This document shows, piece after piece, positions 17,447 through 26,269 of a stretch of DNA of 64,000 nt. The notes under the pieces are model-generated. The model had not been told where the DNA came from and made no database searches. It was given only the letters and a program-made list of their open reading frames with translations. The position numbers and the translations under genes are program-made. Position 1 is the stretch's first letter, and the number at the start of each line of letters is the position of its first letter. Origin of the DNA: Deferribacter desulfuricans SSM1 (GTDB taxonomy: Bacteria; Chrysiogenota; Deferribacteres; Deferribacterales; Deferribacteraceae); contig NC_013940.1 of the NCBI RefSeq assembly GCF_000010985.1, forward strand, positions 186,001 through 250,000. Reading direction: 5' to 3'.

Positions 17447-19561
17447 ATGTCAAACGAACAATCTGAATTAATACAGGATTTTTTAATAGAAACAGATGAA
17501 CTTATTGAACAATTAGATCAGGATTTAATAGAATTAGAACAAAGAAAAAATGATTTTGACTTATTAAATAAGATCTTTAGAGCTGTTCATACTGTTAAAG
17601 GTTCATCCTCATTCCTTGGTTTAGATAAAGTAGTAGATTTAACTCATATTGCAGAAGAAATCTTAAATAAACTACGTAAGGGTGAAATAACTATTACCTC
17701 CGATATTATGGATGCTCTTCTAGAAAGTATTGATTATTTAAAAAAATTAATAAACGATATAAAACAAGGAACTGATACAACTAACATTACTGATATAGTA
17801 AAAAAACTAAATTTAATAAATGAAGGTAAAATTATTAACAATGATAAAAATATATCACAATCTACATATGAACAATCTATGCAAAAAAATATTAATAAAA
17901 ATGAGCCCAAACAAATAGCAAAAGTTACTAAAGCAATAGAGCAAACCATAAGAGTTGATGTTAACAGATTAGATGCATTAATGAACTTAATTGGTGAACT
18001 CGTATTAAGTAGAAACAGAATAACTCAAATATCAACAGAGTTTGAAAAAAAATATGAAGGAGATTTTTTAATTGAACAATTACTAGAAACTACATCTCAT
18101 CTAGGATTAATTACCACAGAACTACAACTTGCTATAATGAAAACCAGAATGGTTCCTATAGGTAAAGTATTTAATAAATTTCCACGTATGGTTAGAGATT
18201 TATGTAAAGAATTAAATAAAGATATTGATTTAATTATAAATGGAGAAGATACTGAATTAGATAAATCTGTAGTTGAAGAAATTGGTGATCCTTTAATTCA
18301 TATGATACGTAATGCTGTAGATCATGGTATTGAAACACCCGAAGAAAGAATTAAAAAAGGCAAACCTAAAAAAGGTACTGTTACCTTAAATGCCTACCAC
18401 GAAGGTAATCATATTGTTATAGAAATTAAAGATGATGGAAGAGGATTAGACCCAGAAAAAATTAAAAAGAAAGCTATTGAAAAAGGAATTATTACACCAG
18501 AAGAAATAAAAACTTTAAGTAAAGAAGAAATATTTGGTTTAATATTTAAACCCGGGTTTTCAACTGCTGAAAAAGTAACCGATGTTTCTGGACGTGGTGT
18601 TGGTATGGATGTAGTTAAAACTAATATAGAAAAATTAAACGGTATTATTCAAATAGATTCAGAAATCGATATAGGAACTACTTTTAAATTAAAACTTCCA
18701 CTAACACTTGCTATTATACAGTCTTTACTTGTTGAAGTATCAGGTGAAATATTTGCTATTCCTATAATCTCAATTATTGAAACTGTAAAAATTGAAGAAA
18801 ACCAAATACACAGTTTTGAAGGTAGAGAAGTTTTAAAATTGAGAGATTCTGTATTATCATTAATTAGATTAAATGAAATATTTGAATTAGAACCTACTTA
18901 CAGTAATGAAATGTATGTAGTTGTTGTAGCTTTAGCAGAAAAGAAAATAGGTTTAATAGTTGATAGGTTAATAGGACAAGAAGAAATAGTTATTAAATCC
19001 CTTGGTGAATATCTTGGTGGTACACCTGGTATATCAGGTGCTACTATCATGGGTGATGGAACAGTAAAACTTATTTTAGATATTGCTGGTACAATAGATA
19101 TTGCGTCCAAAATGCCTAAAATTAATCATAAAAAAAATAAGTATACTAATAAAATAACTACTAATTATTTTCAAAATTTAAACCAGTCTCAAAATTTAAA
19201 TATTATGATAATAGATGATTCAGCTACAGATAGAAAAATTATGAAACGATTATTAAATAATATAGGTTCATTTAATATAATTGAGATTACTAATGGTAAA
19301 GATGCATTAGCAGCTGCTAAACAATTTCAGTTTGATTTAATTATAACTGATATTTATATGCCAGACATGGATGGTTTTGAAATAGCAAAAAAATTGAGAG
19401 AATTAGGTTATAATAATTCAATTGTTGCAACTTCTGTACGAGATGAAGCTAAAAACAATAAAAACTATTCTTTGTATGGTATTGATGCGTTCATTTCTAA
19501 ACCAATTAATACATCAGAATTATTGAATATAATTGAAAATCTAAAAAAAGTAGCAGTGTAA
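17447..19561 (+). CDS. cheA: CheA histidine kinase with C-terminal receiver domain
   Basis: The 704-residue hybrid kinase phosphorylates CheY and CheV. Domains in order: Hpt/P1 with phospho-His48 in AVHTVKGSSSFLG; a short variable linker (no clear P2); a dimerisation helix pair (about 165-240); a GHKL ATPase with N-box HMIRNAVDHGIE, G1 DDGRGLD and G2 GRGVGMDVV; a CheW-like P5; and a receiver at about 585-704 with phospho-acceptor in IITDIYMPDMDG. The start at 17447 was chosen because GAGGTG lies a few bases upstream; the ATG at 17435 overlaps that site. The added receiver may act as an internal phosphate sink, as in other CheA-REC hybrids. Confidence 0.96.
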   Translation: MSNEQSELIQDFLIETDELIEQLDQDLIELEQRKNDFDLLNKIFRAVHTVKGSSSFLGLDKVVDLTHIAEEILNKLRKGEITITSDIMDALLESIDYLKKLINDIKQGTDTTNITDIVKKLNLINEGKIINNDKNISQSTYEQSMQKNINKNEPKQIAKVTKAIEQTIRVDVNRLDALMNLIGELVLSRNRITQISTEFEKKYEGDFLIEQLLETTSHLGLITTELQLAIMKTRMVPIGKVFNKFPRMVRDLCKELNKDIDLIINGEDTELDKSVVEEIGDPLIHMIRNAVDHGIETPEERIKKGKPKKGTVTLNAYHEGNHIVIEIKDDGRGLDPEKIKKKAIEKGIITPEEIKTLSKEEIFGLIFKPGFSTAEKVTDVSGRGVGMDVVKTNIEKLNGIIQIDSEIDIGTTFKLKLPLTLAIIQSLLVEVSGEIFAIPIISIIETVKIEENQIHSFEGREVLKLRDSVLSLIRLNEIFELEPTYSNEMYVVVVALAEKKIGLIVDRLIGQEEIVIKSLGEYLGGTPGISGATIMGDGTVKLILDIAGTIDIASKMPKINHKKNKYTNKITTNYFQNLNQSQNLNIMIIDDSATDRKIMKRLLNNIGSFNIIEITNGKDALAAAKQFQFDLIITDIYMPDMDGFEIAKKLRELGYNNSIVATSVRDEAKNNKNYSLYGIDAFISKPINTSELLNIIENLKKVAV

Positions 19562-19570
19562 TATAATAAT

Positions 19571-19604
19571 AAAACCATCGTTACTTACAGTAACGATGGT
19601 TTTT
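19571..19604 (+). terminator. Strong terminator after cheA
   Basis: A perfect 15-bp stem (19571-19585 with 19589-19603), three-base loop, A-run on the left and T-run on the right. It ends the chemotaxis operon and can also work for the convergent minus-strand gene ending at 19645. Confidence 0.93.
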
Positions 19605-19644
19605 ATGTTGTTTTAAAAAAACATTAAGTTTTATTTTAGAAAAA

Positions 19645-19959
19645 TTATTCTGAATTTTTCGGCCTTTCCCTTATTTCTCTTATGTGTTTTTTTGCATATT
19701 GTTTCATTTGTCTAGATTTCTCTTTAAATTTTCTTCTACATTCCTTAATTTCAGCTGGTGATTGTGCTTTATTTACGCATCTTTTAAATTCATTTAGCAT
19801 AGATATCCTGTGATCAATTCCTTCATTAATTTTCTTTTTTATTTTAATTAAATCTACATGTCTGTTATGTTTAGGTGATTTGTCAAAATTCTGTGAAGCT
19901 ACAGCACTAATACTGAATAACAACAAAAGTGAACAAATTATGCTTATTCTCTTTTTAAT
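19645..19959 (-). CDS. Small basic exported helical protein, probable ATT start
   Basis: The mature part is helical and very basic, with a C-x13-C pair in FKRCVNKAQSPAEIKECRRKF. The ordinary-codon start would be TTG at 19926, which cuts the signal peptide in half and has no ribosome-binding site. Reading further upstream in the same frame reaches ATT at 19959, which has AGAAGAGG eight bases before it and gives a complete signal peptide (KKRISIICSLLLLFSISAVAS). I therefore prefer the rare ATT start. It follows the DUF1232 gene by about 30 bases. The function is unknown; proteins of this look are common in the periplasm of delta-proteobacteria-like groups. Confidence 0.55.
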   Translation of the reverse strand: MKKRISIICSLLLLFSISAVASQNFDKSPKHNRHVDLIKIKKKINEGIDHRISMLNEFKRCVNKAQSPAEIKECRRKFKEKSRQMKQYAKKHIREIRERPKNSE

Positions 19960-19989
19960 ATTTTCAACCTCTTCTATTATTTATTTTTA

Positions 19990-20397
19990 TTATTTATTCT
20001 TCCAACGTCTATATTGTTCAATATCTTTGGAAGCATGTTTTAAAGCTAGAGTTACTATAAAAATATCATCTAAATAACCGATTTCAGGGATAAAATCAGG
20101 TATAACATCAAAAGGATTAAGAATATAAATTAATGCTGCTGCAACTGCTGCTATTGAACTCCAGGGTATATCTTTATAGTTACCGAAATAATAGTCTTTA
20201 ACCATTTCATACATTAATTTAACTGCTTCTGTTAAACCATTAAATTTTTTAGTACTTATTATCTTGTCATATATTTCATCAAATTTATTTATTAATCTTC
20301 TTAAATCATCTTTAGTTATTTTTTCTTGATCTTTTTGAAATCTCTTTTTAAACTTTTCTTCTTGTTCTTTTGATACTTTAGCATCTAAATTTCCCAT
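19990..20397 (-). CDS. YkvA-like DUF1232 membrane protein
   Basis: The 135-residue product has the signature of the DUF1232/YkvA family in the second half: AAALIYILNPFDVIPDFIPEIGYLDDIFIVTLAL, a hydrophobic hairpin with conserved Asn-Pro-Phe-Asp and Asp-Asp. The N-terminal half is charged and helical. Family members are small membrane proteins of unknown function. AGAGGAGG lies just before the start. It is the first gene of a pair with 19645. Confidence 0.88.
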   Translation of the reverse strand: MGNLDAKVSKEQEEKFKKRFQKDQEKITKDDLRRLINKFDEIYDKIISTKKFNGLTEAVKLMYEMVKDYYFGNYKDIPWSSIAAVAAALIYILNPFDVIPDFIPEIGYLDDIFIVTLALKHASKDIEQYRRWKNK

Positions 20398-20547
20398 ATA
20401 ACCTCCTCTACTTTTTTAGATTTTTAATATTTTTTATTACGATATTTTATTACTTGATTTATATTTTCTTTTTTAAAGAAAGAAATTAAACCATATACAT
20501 AAAATAAAAGCACAAATAAAAAAAATAAATTTTGGTTCATTTTATAA

Positions 20548-20799
20548 TTAACCAACTTTTAATTTATAATTTATATTATTATTATTATTATTTATATCAT
20601 TATAAATATCTGACTTAATATCATCATCTTTCTGTTTCTTTACCATATCGTAAAAACTGTCTTTTATATAAATTAAAGTTTTACCACATGAAGAACATTC
20701 ATAGATAAAACAATCATAATATTCATCAATAACGTTCATTACCGTATTATCTAAACTACAATAAATATTATTTTCTACGTCATTATTTATTGTTTTCAT
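20548..20799 (-). CDS. Small Cys-rich protein, possible zinc ribbon
   Basis: The 83-residue product has Cys14, Cys30, Cys35 and Cys38; the last pair is C-x2-C in YECSSCGKTL, followed by a hydrophobic strand, as in zinc ribbons. The C-terminal third is low-complexity, rich in Asp and Asn. AGAGG precedes the start. No partner gene is adjacent. Function unknown. Confidence 0.5.
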   Translation of the reverse strand: MKTINNDVENNIYCSLDNTVMNVIDEYYDCFIYECSSCGKTLIYIKDSFYDMVKKQKDDDIKSDIYNDINNNNNNINYKLKVG

Positions 20800-20909
20800 A
20801 AAATCCTCTCTAATATTTGTATTTATATTATATTACGTTTTATATAACTTGTCAAGAAAAATATAATAATTAATAAAATAAAAAACTATGTATAAAATTA
20901 ATGTTAATT

Positions 20910-22094
20910 TTAGTTATATTTGTAAATATTCTTACCTTCCTTTTTGGCTTTATATAAATTTTTATCTACTAAACTTAAAAAATCAGATTTAGAATATTTT
21001 ACATCATGATATTCTGCTATTCCAATACTAACTTTAACTGGTATTTTAATATCTTTAATTTTGAAAGGTTTTTCATTAAAATAACTATATAATCGCTCTA
21101 CTATAACAATTGTATCATCTAAAGATGTATTTGGAAATATAATTGCAAATTCATCTCCCCCTACTCTAACCGGAATATCTATAATACGAATATTATTTTT
21201 AATAGTTTTTGCAATATACTTTAAGTATTCATCTCCTATTATATGTCCATATGTATCATTAATAGATTTGAAGTCATCTAAATCAAGATAAACTAAACTA
21301 AAAGGTTTTTTAACTCTTTTATATAATTCTATATATTTATCTAAAAATTCATCTAATAATTTCCGATTATAAAGTCCTGTTAAAGAATCTATTACAACTT
21401 GTTTTTCTATAGTTTTAATATATGTACTAAGATCATTTATAGTAATATAATTATTAATTATAAAATTTAATATAAATTCCGATAAAAACTCAAAATACTT
21501 ATTTTGATAAATATTATTATCAACAATCATACCTATAATACTGTTAAAAATAGTCCTTTTAAAATAAATTTTATATTTATTTAAATTATCAAAATCTATA
21601 TTTGTATTATTAACCACAAAATAATTTGATGTTAAAAAATTATTTACTGTAATTGAATCATGACAATATTTTTTATAATAAAAATTAATAATAGAATCTA
21701 AATTATATAAATAAATTATTTCATTTTGTTCTTTATTTTGAGAATTATGGATATTATAAATATTATAATTATTTAAGAATATTTTTATTTGATTTTTTAT
21801 TTTATTTTCCACAGATAAATTTAAACACTTACTGCTAAATACATTAATTTCAATATTATTTTTACTATTTTTAGCTAACTCAATAATAAAAAATAATTGA
21901 AAAGGAAAACTCAAATACACATGACTTAATAAAATTTTTAAATATTCAATTTTATCTGTAATAGTACTTTTTGTTATAATTACAGATTGAAATATCATAT
22001 TCATACTTTTTATAAAATTCAATAATTCCTGTTCGTAATCTTCAGTATTACATCTATATTTTTGTAAGTCATTCTGTAATGATACTTCCTTCAT
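20910..22094 (-). CDS. GGDEF diguanylate cyclase with unrecognised N-terminal domain
   Basis: Predicted cyclic di-GMP synthase. The GGDEF domain (about 235-394) has YLDLDDFKSINDTYGH and the active site GGDEF at 312-316, with an RxxD inhibitory site (RIID) five residues upstream. The N-terminal 230 residues mix strands and helices like a GAF-type sensor, but I cannot assign it. No membrane segment is present. It is one of two cyclases in the window and is matched by the EAL phosphodiesterase at 45186. Confidence 0.93.
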   Translation of the reverse strand: MKEVSLQNDLQKYRCNTEDYEQELLNFIKSMNMIFQSVIITKSTITDKIEYLKILLSHVYLSFPFQLFFIIELAKNSKNNIEINVFSSKCLNLSVENKIKNQIKIFLNNYNIYNIHNSQNKEQNEIIYLYNLDSIINFYYKKYCHDSITVNNFLTSNYFVVNNTNIDFDNLNKYKIYFKRTIFNSIIGMIVDNNIYQNKYFEFLSEFILNFIINNYITINDLSTYIKTIEKQVVIDSLTGLYNRKLLDEFLDKYIELYKRVKKPFSLVYLDLDDFKSINDTYGHIIGDEYLKYIAKTIKNNIRIIDIPVRVGGDEFAIIFPNTSLDDTIVIVERLYSYFNEKPFKIKDIKIPVKVSIGIAEYHDVKYSKSDFLSLVDKNLYKAKKEGKNIYKYN

Positions 22095-22198
22095 AATCTA
22101 ATTCCTTGTTTTAAAATAAATTATATAATAAATTACATAATTATATAATATATATAACATATTTTATAATAAATTTAAAAAATATAAAAAATATTTAC

Positions 22199-22227
22199 TT
22201 GACACTATATAAGAAAAATAATAAAAT
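22199..22227 (+). promoter_or_regulatory. Promoter of the gene split by IS copy 2
   Basis: TTGACA (22199-22204), 17 bases, TAAAAT (22222-22227). Transcription would start at about 22234, which excludes the ATG there as a start codon and supports translation from 22294. Confidence 0.7.
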
Positions 22228-22293
22228 AATAATATGAAAGTAATTAATTACACAATTTATAAATCTAATAAATTATTTAAAGGAGTTATAAAT

Positions 22294-22706
22294 ATGAATA
22301 ATAACAACATTTATTTTTGCGAAATAACCGGCTACACAAAGCAATTATCAAATGGGCATAATATTATACTAAATATAGATCAAACTTTAACAAAACATAT
22401 AGAAAATTTTACAATTTACGAACCAGATGTTAAGTTTGATGAGTTTTATTTTTTTGGAAATTTAATAGAAGTTAAAAATAATCAAAAAAATTATTTAAAC
22501 CAGAACGTACTACTTTTTAGATTAGGAATTTTTAAAGATAAATTAATGTATATGATCCCCAACATAGAATTAACACAATTAATGGACTTATTAACATTTA
22601 ATTACGCTAATATTTATTTTTTTGAAAATAACAAAACTCAAATACCTGATTTTTTTACTAAACCTTTAAAACAAGAATTTATGTATAACTATTTAAAATT
22701 ATTTAT
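22294..22706 (+). pseudogene. Hypothetical gene, N-terminal fragment, split by IS copy 2
   Basis: This is the first 137 codons of an unknown protein (MNNNNIYFCEITGYTKQL start; later NYANIYFFENNKTQIPDFF). The start at 22294 is supported by AAAGGAG and by the promoter position. The element enters after ATTTAT at 22706. Joining to 24553 gives 780 bases, 259 residues, with the junction reading YLKLFIVSDSILDSF and no stop. No motif is recognised in either half. In the present sequence translation runs about 13 residues into the element. Confidence 0.8.
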
Positions 22707-22734
22707 CCCTCCACCACCCACAAGACACATTCTT

Positions 22735-23160
22735 TTAGGTAGGTGATGTAGTGGGTGTCTTCTGGGTTTCAATATATTGTTTGATAACCTCAAGCGGAGC
22801 TCCACCACAGGAACCTGCAAAATAGCTTGGAGACCATAAAGCGTTTTTCCAGTAATACTGCCTTAATTCAGGATGGATTTGTTTTAGCTTTCTGGAAGAA
22901 ACACCTTTTAGCGAATTTACCAGTTTTGAGACTGCCACCTTTGGCGGATAGTTTACAAGCAAATGGACATGGTCGCTTTCTCCATTTAATTCTATCAGTT
23001 CTGCCTCAAAATCTTGACAGACTTTGGCGAAGATTTCCTTTAAGGTTTCTAAGTGTTTCTTTTGAAATACGCTCTTTCTGTATTTAGTTACAAAGACCAA
23101 ATGCACATGCAGAAGAAAAACACAATGCCTACCAGTTCTAATTTTACTTGACTTTTCCAT
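22735..23160 (-). CDS. tnpA: TnpA HUH transposase, copy 2
   Basis: Identical protein to the 9503-9928 TnpA, with His64, His66 and Tyr129 intact. It is divergent from the TnpB gene of the same element. Confidence 0.97.
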   Translation of the reverse strand: MEKSSKIRTGRHCVFLLHVHLVFVTKYRKSVFQKKHLETLKEIFAKVCQDFEAELIELNGESDHVHLLVNYPPKVAVSKLVNSLKGVSSRKLKQIHPELRQYYWKNALWSPSYFAGSCGGAPLEVIKQYIETQKTPTTSPT

Positions 23161-23182
23161 AGACCAATACTATAATATAACA

Positions 23183-24514
23183 ATGATTACATGTCAAGCC
23201 TTTAAATTTAAACTCAAGACCAATGAAGAGTTAGAAAACAAGTTCGCCCAATTTGCCGGCTCTTGTAGGTTTGTATGGAATAAAGCTATTGCTTTAATAA
23301 AACAAAAGCTTGATATAAAAAAGGTAGATAAAATCATCAATATCCACTTGCCACAATATTACAAAAATACTGCTACTATACCTACCTATAACGAAATGGC
23401 GGGAATGCTTAAATTATGGAAACAATCCGAAGAATACGCTTTCTTAAAAGAAGCACATTCTCAAATTCTACAACAAACCTTAAAGGATTTATACAAAGCC
23501 ATAGACAGTGCTTTTACCAAAGGCAATGGTATATCTTTTCCAGACTTCAGGAAGAAAGGTAAATCGCCAGACAGCTTTAGATATCCTCAAGGCTTTAAGA
23601 TAAATAACAATAGAATATTTTTACCTAAAATAGGATGGGTTAGGTTTTATAAATCAAGAAACATAGTTGGCAAACCAAAGAATGTAACAGTTAAAAGATA
23701 CGCCGATGGCTGGTATATAAGCGTAGTTACCGAAAAAGACACATCAATTAAAGAAAATCTATCCAACCCCGTGGGTATAGATGTAGGTGTAAAAAAGATA
23801 ATCACACTATCCAACGGTTGTTACTTCGAGCCTCTTGATTTAAGTAAATATGAGAAAAAACTAATCAAACTCCAAAGGCAACTCTCGAGAAAACAACACC
23901 CTACCAAAAAAGGAGATAAGACACCGTTTTCTAATAATTACAAAAAACACCAAAGAAAAATAGCAAAGATGTGGCTTAAGATAGCAAATGTGAGAAACGA
24001 TTACCTACATAAAATAACAACAGCCATAGCCAAAAAACACGGCTTTGTGGCTGTAGAGAATTTAAAGGTTAAGAACCTAACCAAATCTGCAAAAGGCACA
24101 AAAGACAGCCCCGGACGTAATGTAAAAGCTAAATCAGGCTTAAACAGAAGCATTCTTTCTCGAGCGTGGGGTAGGTTCTTTGAACTGCTTGAGTATAAAC
24201 TCCAGAGAAATGGGGGGAAACTGGTTAGAGTTGACGCTAAAAACACCTCTATAACCTGTCCTCTATGTGATTACACTAATAAGGAAAACCGCAAAAACCA
24301 AGCGGTATTTGTATGCAAAAAGTGTGGTTTTACGTCTAATGCTGATTTGGTAGGTGCGATAAATGTTTTAATGAGAGCGATGAGGAAGGAAAACCTTATA
24401 ACCCTACCGCAGGGCTTGCGGGAAGTCACGCCTGTGGAGTATGCCAGAGAGTATACGCTGAAGCAGGAACCAGCGGGAAACCGTGAGGGATTACCGCTTC
24501 CATCGATAGCGTAG
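23183..24514 (+). CDS. tnpB: TnpB RNA-guided nuclease, copy 2
   Basis: Identical protein to the 9951-11282 TnpB, with the RuvC triad and zinc finger complete. The DNA just beyond its element's right end starts AGTTTCTGATAGTATA and would supply the guide part of its RNA. Confidence 0.97.
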   Translation: MITCQAFKFKLKTNEELENKFAQFAGSCRFVWNKAIALIKQKLDIKKVDKIINIHLPQYYKNTATIPTYNEMAGMLKLWKQSEEYAFLKEAHSQILQQTLKDLYKAIDSAFTKGNGISFPDFRKKGKSPDSFRYPQGFKINNNRIFLPKIGWVRFYKSRNIVGKPKNVTVKRYADGWYISVVTEKDTSIKENLSNPVGIDVGVKKIITLSNGCYFEPLDLSKYEKKLIKLQRQLSRKQHPTKKGDKTPFSNNYKKHQRKIAKMWLKIANVRNDYLHKITTAIAKKHGFVAVENLKVKNLTKSAKGTKDSPGRNVKAKSGLNRSILSRAWGRFFELLEYKLQRNGGKLVRVDAKNTSITCPLCDYTNKENRKNQAVFVCKKCGFTSNADLVGAINVLMRAMRKENLITLPQGLREVTPVEYAREYTLKQEPAGNREGLPLPSIA

Positions 24515-24552
24515 ATGGGAATCCTCTTCCTTTAGGGAGAGGAGGAAGTCAA

Positions 24553-24919
24553 AGTTTCTGATAGTATATTAGATAGTTTTATGACTTATATTAATCAACA
24601 ACAACAGATATTAGGTAACAATATAATGTTATTTCAAATCACTAATTATATAGAACAATTAAAAAACGAAAACCATCTTAACCAAGACATTATGGAAAAA
24701 TTAATTTTATTAAATGAAACACTTACAGATACTTTAAATTCCTTAGTTAATTTAACATATCCTTTTTTAAAAGAACATGGCAAGAATATAACAATTAAAG
24801 GAATTAAAAAAGAATACATTTTTCCTTTATTTACCTATTTACATAATATTTTTAATACCGAAATGATATTTCATGAAGATTTTATTGACCCTGATTCAAG
24901 TATTACACTTTTTATATAG
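24553..24919 (+). pseudogene. Hypothetical gene, C-terminal fragment after IS copy 2
   Basis: Continuation of 22294-22706, helical, ending in DPDSSITLFI. The first ATG inside it (24581) has no ribosome-binding site, so it is unlikely to be translated separately at a normal level. Frame continuity across the element (413 + 367 bases = 260 codons) is the evidence that both parts are one gene. Confidence 0.8.
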
Positions 24920-24972
24920 TTTCAACTAGTAAAAAACAATATACTTTAGCTACTGGTAGTTCATATTGTAAT

Positions 24973-25962
24973 TTACATTAACATTTCAAAATCATTATCA
25001 AGTTTAGCTGCTGCAACATTAATATTCTTGTTTAGATTTTCTCTACTATTTTCTATATCGTTATAAAACGAGTTTATACTATTTAAAATTGTTTGCTCCA
25101 TTAAATCAACAGTATGTTTAAGTTTCCAATCAGTTAAACCTAGCTGATCAGCGTATGTTATATTTCTAATATACCTGGATATCATTTTACAATAATTTAC
25201 TACATAATGATATTCTTTACTATTATTGAATAATAATTTTAGATTGTTTAATTTTTCTTTTATTTCAGGGCTATAATTTTGTAAACCATAATACTCAACT
25301 ACTAAATGTAAATATTTATGCATTTCTTTTAATGCATCTTTATTTAAATAATTTTTATAAGGATTATTGTAATTAAAAAATTGATATTCAAATAATGCAT
25401 ATGTTAAATTATATAAAGCATATTTTTTAGTAAGATTTAATTTGTTTAATATTTTATCTTTTATAGAAGATTGTATTTTTAAATTAAATCGAATATTTTC
25501 TTCAGCTTTTCTTATAGCCCTTGTAAATTCCAAAAACTTTTGAAATTCATCAGAAATATAATTATGTAACTTTTTAAAATTAGTTAAAACTTCATTTTCT
25601 TTTAAAGCTTCTCCAGAATTAAGTCTTATGTTATTTGTTTTTACTACTCTATCATATAATAATTTTAACTCAGAAAACTTAGTCTCAATATCTTTAGTTG
25701 ATTCTATTAATTTAATTAATTCATTATAATGAGATTGAGGTAATCGATAATTAATTATAGAATATACATGTAATCCATTTACTAGAAATTTTACATTATT
25801 TAAATGTAATTGTATTTTCTCTTTCACAGAGTGTTCTTTTTTAGGTAATTCTTTTAATCTAGTGTAAGCAACATAATTTTCATTAATTTTTGTAATAATT
25901 TGATTTAATATATCAGTTCCTAATAATTTATTTTTTGATCTGTTAAATACTTTAAAATTCAT
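24973..25962 (-). CDS. Hypothetical helical protein
   Basis: The 329-residue product appears almost entirely helical, Lys/Asn/Leu-rich, without Cys-rich, membrane or signal features. A long helical middle (about 85-180) suggests a coiled-coil or bundle. GGGAG precedes the start by seven bases. It is convergent with the split gene before it and divergent from the topoisomerase B gene. No function is proposed. Confidence 0.5.
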   Translation of the reverse strand: MNFKVFNRSKNKLLGTDILNQIITKINENYVAYTRLKELPKKEHSVKEKIQLHLNNVKFLVNGLHVYSIINYRLPQSHYNELIKLIESTKDIETKFSELKLLYDRVVKTNNIRLNSGEALKENEVLTNFKKLHNYISDEFQKFLEFTRAIRKAEENIRFNLKIQSSIKDKILNKLNLTKKYALYNLTYALFEYQFFNYNNPYKNYLNKDALKEMHKYLHLVVEYYGLQNYSPEIKEKLNNLKLLFNNSKEYHYVVNYCKMISRYIRNITYADQLGLTDWKLKHTVDLMEQTILNSINSFYNDIENSRENLNKNINVAAAKLDNDFEMLM

Positions 25963-26269
25963 AGTATTGATTCTCCCCTATTCTTCTTTTATCTATAATT
26001 ACTACTTATAATTTCTACTCATAATTACAATATAACTCAAATATAATATATCAAATAATGAATAAATAATAAATCAAAAAACCTTTTTTATTTTAAAGAA
26101 AAAAGTAATTTTTTGATATATAAAAATTAAAGCTATTATAAGTACATAAGAGTTTCTTGACTTTATGTATTTATTATATTATAATATATTAGTATTGTTC
26201 ACTAAAATAAATAAAAATAATTAATAAAATAATATAATTATTAGAAAAAACAATATGGAGGCATCATAA
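25963..26269. other. Intergenic region upstream of topoisomerase B subunit
   Basis: Holds a near-consensus promoter (listed separately) and an inverted repeat ATCAAAAAA (26073-26081) / TTTTTTGAT (26109-26117) around an A/T-rich centre. The repeat could be a weak hairpin or operator. Nothing else is seen. Confidence 0.45.
26157..26185 (+). promoter_or_regulatory. Promoter of the topoisomerase B gene
   Basis: TTGACT (26157-26162), 17 bases, TATAAT (26180-26185). Near-perfect sigma-70 consensus with ideal spacing, about 75 bases before the transcript's first gene. Confidence 0.8.

Larger units (their letters stand above)
22707..24552. mobile_element. IS200/IS605-type element, copy 2 (1846 bp)
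   Basis: Same length, ends, gene order and orientation as the copy at 9475; I saw no base difference while reading and the encoded proteins are the same. It follows TTTAT and there is no duplication of the target. It splits the hypothetical gene 22294-22706/24553-24919. Confidence 0.95.

Noticed and set aside
22234-22293. Upstream ATG as start of the gene split by IS copy 2
   Set aside because: A TTGACA-17-TAAAAT promoter would begin transcription at about this ATG, and the ATG at 22294 has AAAGGAG.
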